Made by a program: the position numbers and the translations under genes. Positions 6,700 through 7,968 of a stretch of DNA of 7,968 bases are shown piece after piece (position 1 is the stretch's first letter; each line of letters starts with the position of its first letter). This DNA is from Methylomicrobium sp. (GTDB lineage: Bacteria > Pseudomonadota > Gammaproteobacteria > Methylococcales > Methylomonadaceae). The DNA lies in contig SLIO01000271.1 in NCBI GenBank assembly GCA_007135635.1, forward strand, positions 1 through 7,968, in the 5' to 3' direction. The notes below the pieces were generated by a model. It worked only from the letters and a program-made list of their open reading frames with translations, was not told where the DNA came from and made no database searches.

Positions 6700-7383
6700 C
6701 CGACAAGGCTCGTTGCGGCCGATTTTCGGCCTAGAGGCTGGCTGACCCAATGTTTTTTGTTCCTCCAATTCGGCTTCGATGTCGTCGATGACATGCTGCA
6801 AGTTTTCAACCGAGTAAGGGATCATTACGAACAGCCGGGCAAATAGATGGTCATCGGTTGGTTCTATGCCTTCTTCGATGATATGAGCTTTGATCTGCTC
6901 GATATTCGGAAACTTGGAAAAATCGCGGGTGATCAAAACTTCAAACAGGCGCGCATTTCGTGCAACATCGCTCCAATAAGTGTCGGCATCAACGGTGTCG
7001 CAATCATCGCCTAACCAAAACTTCTTGCACATCGATAACCCGGTCCAAAAACCGATACACCACTGTTGGACCCAATCGAATTTTTTACCCTTGAGATTGT
7101 TAATATCAAATGGAAATTTAAGTTGCCCGGAGACTCGCAATTGGACGTAAGCGTCGTATACATCGAATGCAGCCGACATTAGGTTTTCGATATGCTTCAG
7201 TTCGAAATCGGGCGTACGATGATGAAAAAGGCAGATTTCCCATTGTTCAGGGATGATGGATGGCGGTGTGATGGCCATTCCATAAAAAAATCCGCGCAGT
7301 TCGTAGAGATTGAAATGATCGGCTTCCGGTACGATGCCGTTTAATTCATCGATTAATTTATCGAGTAGCTTGTGTTTGATCAT
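6673..7383 (-). CDS. UPF0149 (YecA/YgfB-like) protein with truncated C-terminal SEC-C motif
   Basis: This 236-residue protein has the acidic, helical body of UPF0149 proteins (for example FYGMAITPPSIIPEQW and WCIGFWTGLS) and a linker rich in E and K leading to the start of a SEC-C motif, PKIGRNEPC (219-227). Family SEC-C tails continue C-P-C-G-S-G-K-K-Y-K-K-C-C and bind zinc. Here only the first cysteine (C227) remains, then the frame enters the palindromic repeat at K229 (base 6699) and ends in KKGKKGSG. Zinc binding by this tail should be lost. The rest of the protein looks intact. The ATG at 7383 has no strong ribosome binding site, but the N-terminal MIKHKLLDKLIDELNG looks natural. UPF0149 function is poorly defined; SEC-C tails elsewhere bind protein or ribosomal partners. 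It converges with the membrane gene at 6075-6569. Confidence 0.8.
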   Translation of the reverse strand: MIKHKLLDKLIDELNGIVPEADHFNLYELRGFFYGMAITPPSIIPEQWEICLFHHRTPDFELKHIENLMSAAFDVYDAYVQLRVSGQLKFPFDINNLKGKKFDWVQQWCIGFWTGLSMCKKFWLGDDCDTVDADTYWSDVARNARLFEVLITRDFSKFPNIEQIKAHIIEEGIEPTDDHLFARLFVMIPYSVENLQHVIDDIEAELEEQKTLGQPASRPKIGRNEPCRKKGKKGSG

Positions 7384-7429
7384 TTTGTTTGATGCGGATT
7401 TTGAGCCGGATGTCTTATACCTTTAGCTG

Positions 7430-7466
7430 GCCGAATTTCGGCGGCGAGTTCTCAGACAGGAACGCC
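7430..7466 (-). promoter_or_regulatory. Two abutting hairpins in the upstream region of the UPF0149 gene
   Basis: GCCGAA (7430-7435) pairs with TTCGGC (7437-7442) around one base. Directly next to it, GGC-GTTC (7443-7445, 7448-7451) pairs with GAACGCC (7460-7466) around an eight-base loop, with a two-base bulge. They lie 47-83 bases upstream of the UPF0149 ATG on the minus strand and could be a leader structure or operator. The evidence is symmetry only. Confidence 0.2.
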
Positions 7467-7570
7467 GATGCCGAGTTTTAATCCGCGTAGAGTAAAGGTT
7501 TGACTCATACTCAAGATACTATCATAAAAAGAGCAGTTGAGGCTTCACCAATCCAGTGGAAGGGCTGTAG

Positions 7571-7606
7571 ACCCTTCATGCTTCGACTTGGCTTAGCACG
7601 AACGGT
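7571..7606. repeat. Degenerate copy of a CTTCGAC...GCACGAACGG-type dispersed repeat
   Basis: The segment ACCCTTCATGCTTCGACTTG, followed by GCTTAGCACGAACGGT, resembles a short intergenic repeat that I recall from many proteobacterial genomes (consensus roughly CTTCGACAGGCTCAGCACGAACGG). Here two or three positions differ. Only one copy is in the window, so the call rests on memory of the motif. It lies in the 290-base gap between the two minus-strand genes, which is otherwise without recognisable features apart from the hairpins at 7430-7466 and a palindrome at 7659-7672. Confidence 0.35.
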
Positions 7607-7673
7607 CGACAACACATGCCAACTATTCTTTTTAGGGTTATCGCTGAGTCATCCGAGGAAATATCGATATTTT

Positions 7674-7940
7674 CTAATTGAAATGTTTCCATTTTACCCA
7701 AGCGGCACAAGCAATTCCGACCAATATGTAGGTGTAGCTATATACAAAAACGTACAAGCTGGTGGGGTTGTGGGTGGCGGCATCGCGAAGGCTCGGCGTT
7801 ACAAGCCAAGTCCACAAAACGGCAGGGATCAAATAAAACACAAAGCCCAAACCTGCCGTTTTTAACGGATTGCGCCCCTTAGCTTCGGCGTCTCGAAAAT
7901 ACCAATAGGCAATTGCAAGCGCGACAACAGTGCCAATCAT
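7674..7940 (-). CDS. Small hypothetical membrane protein, 88 residues
   Basis: The protein starts MIGTVVALAIAYWYFRDAEAKG, a first membrane helix followed by a charged turn. A second helix (AGLGFVFYLIPAVLWTWLV) and a third (LYVFVYSYTYILVGIACAAW) follow, ending WVKWKHFN. It therefore probably has three membrane segments with a basic C-terminus. An excellent Shine-Dalgarno sequence, GGAGG, lies on the minus strand (complement of 7948-7952), seven bases before the ATG, which makes this a real gene rather than the 121-codon open frame on the opposite strand. I do not recognise a named family or function. The upstream neighbour lies outside the window, so operon membership is unknown. Confidence 0.75.
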   Translation of the reverse strand: MIGTVVALAIAYWYFRDAEAKGRNPLKTAGLGFVFYLIPAVLWTWLVTPSLRDAATHNPTSLYVFVYSYTYILVGIACAAWVKWKHFN

Positions 7941-7945
7941 AAACC

Positions 7946-7956
7946 GTCCTCCTTTT
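7946..7956 (-). promoter_or_regulatory. Strong ribosome binding site for the 88-residue membrane protein
   Basis: On the minus strand this reads AAAAGGAGGAC, nearly a full anti-16S complement, with seven bases between GGAGG and the ATG at 7940. It fixes the start and decides strand choice between two overlapping open frames. Confidence 0.8.
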
Positions 7957-7968
7957 AATTCAGCATAA

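Noticed and set aside
7500..7865. 121-codon plus-strand open frame
   Set aside because: It starts at TTG, crosses a dispersed repeat and overlaps the minus-strand membrane gene, which has a strong ribosome binding site.

Overview
The window reads as accessory or intergenic-rich chromosome of a Gram-negative, probably gammaproteobacterial host. Codon use, a Tat-dependent molybdenum hydroxylase, a UPF0149-type protein and dispersed palindromic repeats would suit a methanotroph-like gammaproteobacterium. No rRNA, tRNA or housekeeping marker is present, so the host call is weak.

Layout. Positions 2-2424 (+) are the 3' end of a [2Fe-2S] subunit gene, overlapping by ATGA the complete gene for the large molybdopterin-binding subunit of an isoquinoline 1-oxidoreductase (IorAB)-type enzyme. 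A gene-poor stretch (2425-3195) follows. It holds a cluster of nested dyads around 2566-2667, a candidate promoter at 2889-2918, and a possible pseudoknotted RNA leader at 3021-3093. That leader precedes a cation:proton antiporter fused to a universal-stress (Usp) domain (3196-4833, +). The antiporter lacks a clear Shine-Dalgarno sequence and carries an exact copy of the HIP1 octamer typical of cyanobacteria, so it may be imported. Downstream lies a small broken ORF (4844-5017) that ends in a palindromic repeat.

Positions 5218-5940 (+) encode a TauE/SafE-family membrane exporter, and 6075-6569 (+) an unrecognised four-helix membrane protein. Two 54-bp copies of one palindromic repeat (5000-5053 and 6646-6699, same orientation, 45/54 identical by eye) bracket this pair. 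The second copy also supplies the last codons and stop of a UPF0149/SEC-C protein on the minus strand (6673-7383) and has removed most of its zinc-binding SEC-C motif. The window closes with a short minus-strand membrane protein (7674-7940) behind a strong ribosome binding site.

Functionally this is a set of separate units: a periplasmic or membrane-facing oxidoreductase, an ion antiporter with its own leader, a transporter pair and two conserved small genes. I see no single multi-gene system. The most interesting signals are the antiporter leader, the repeat-mediated remodelling of two ORF ends, and the direct repeats around the transporter pair.
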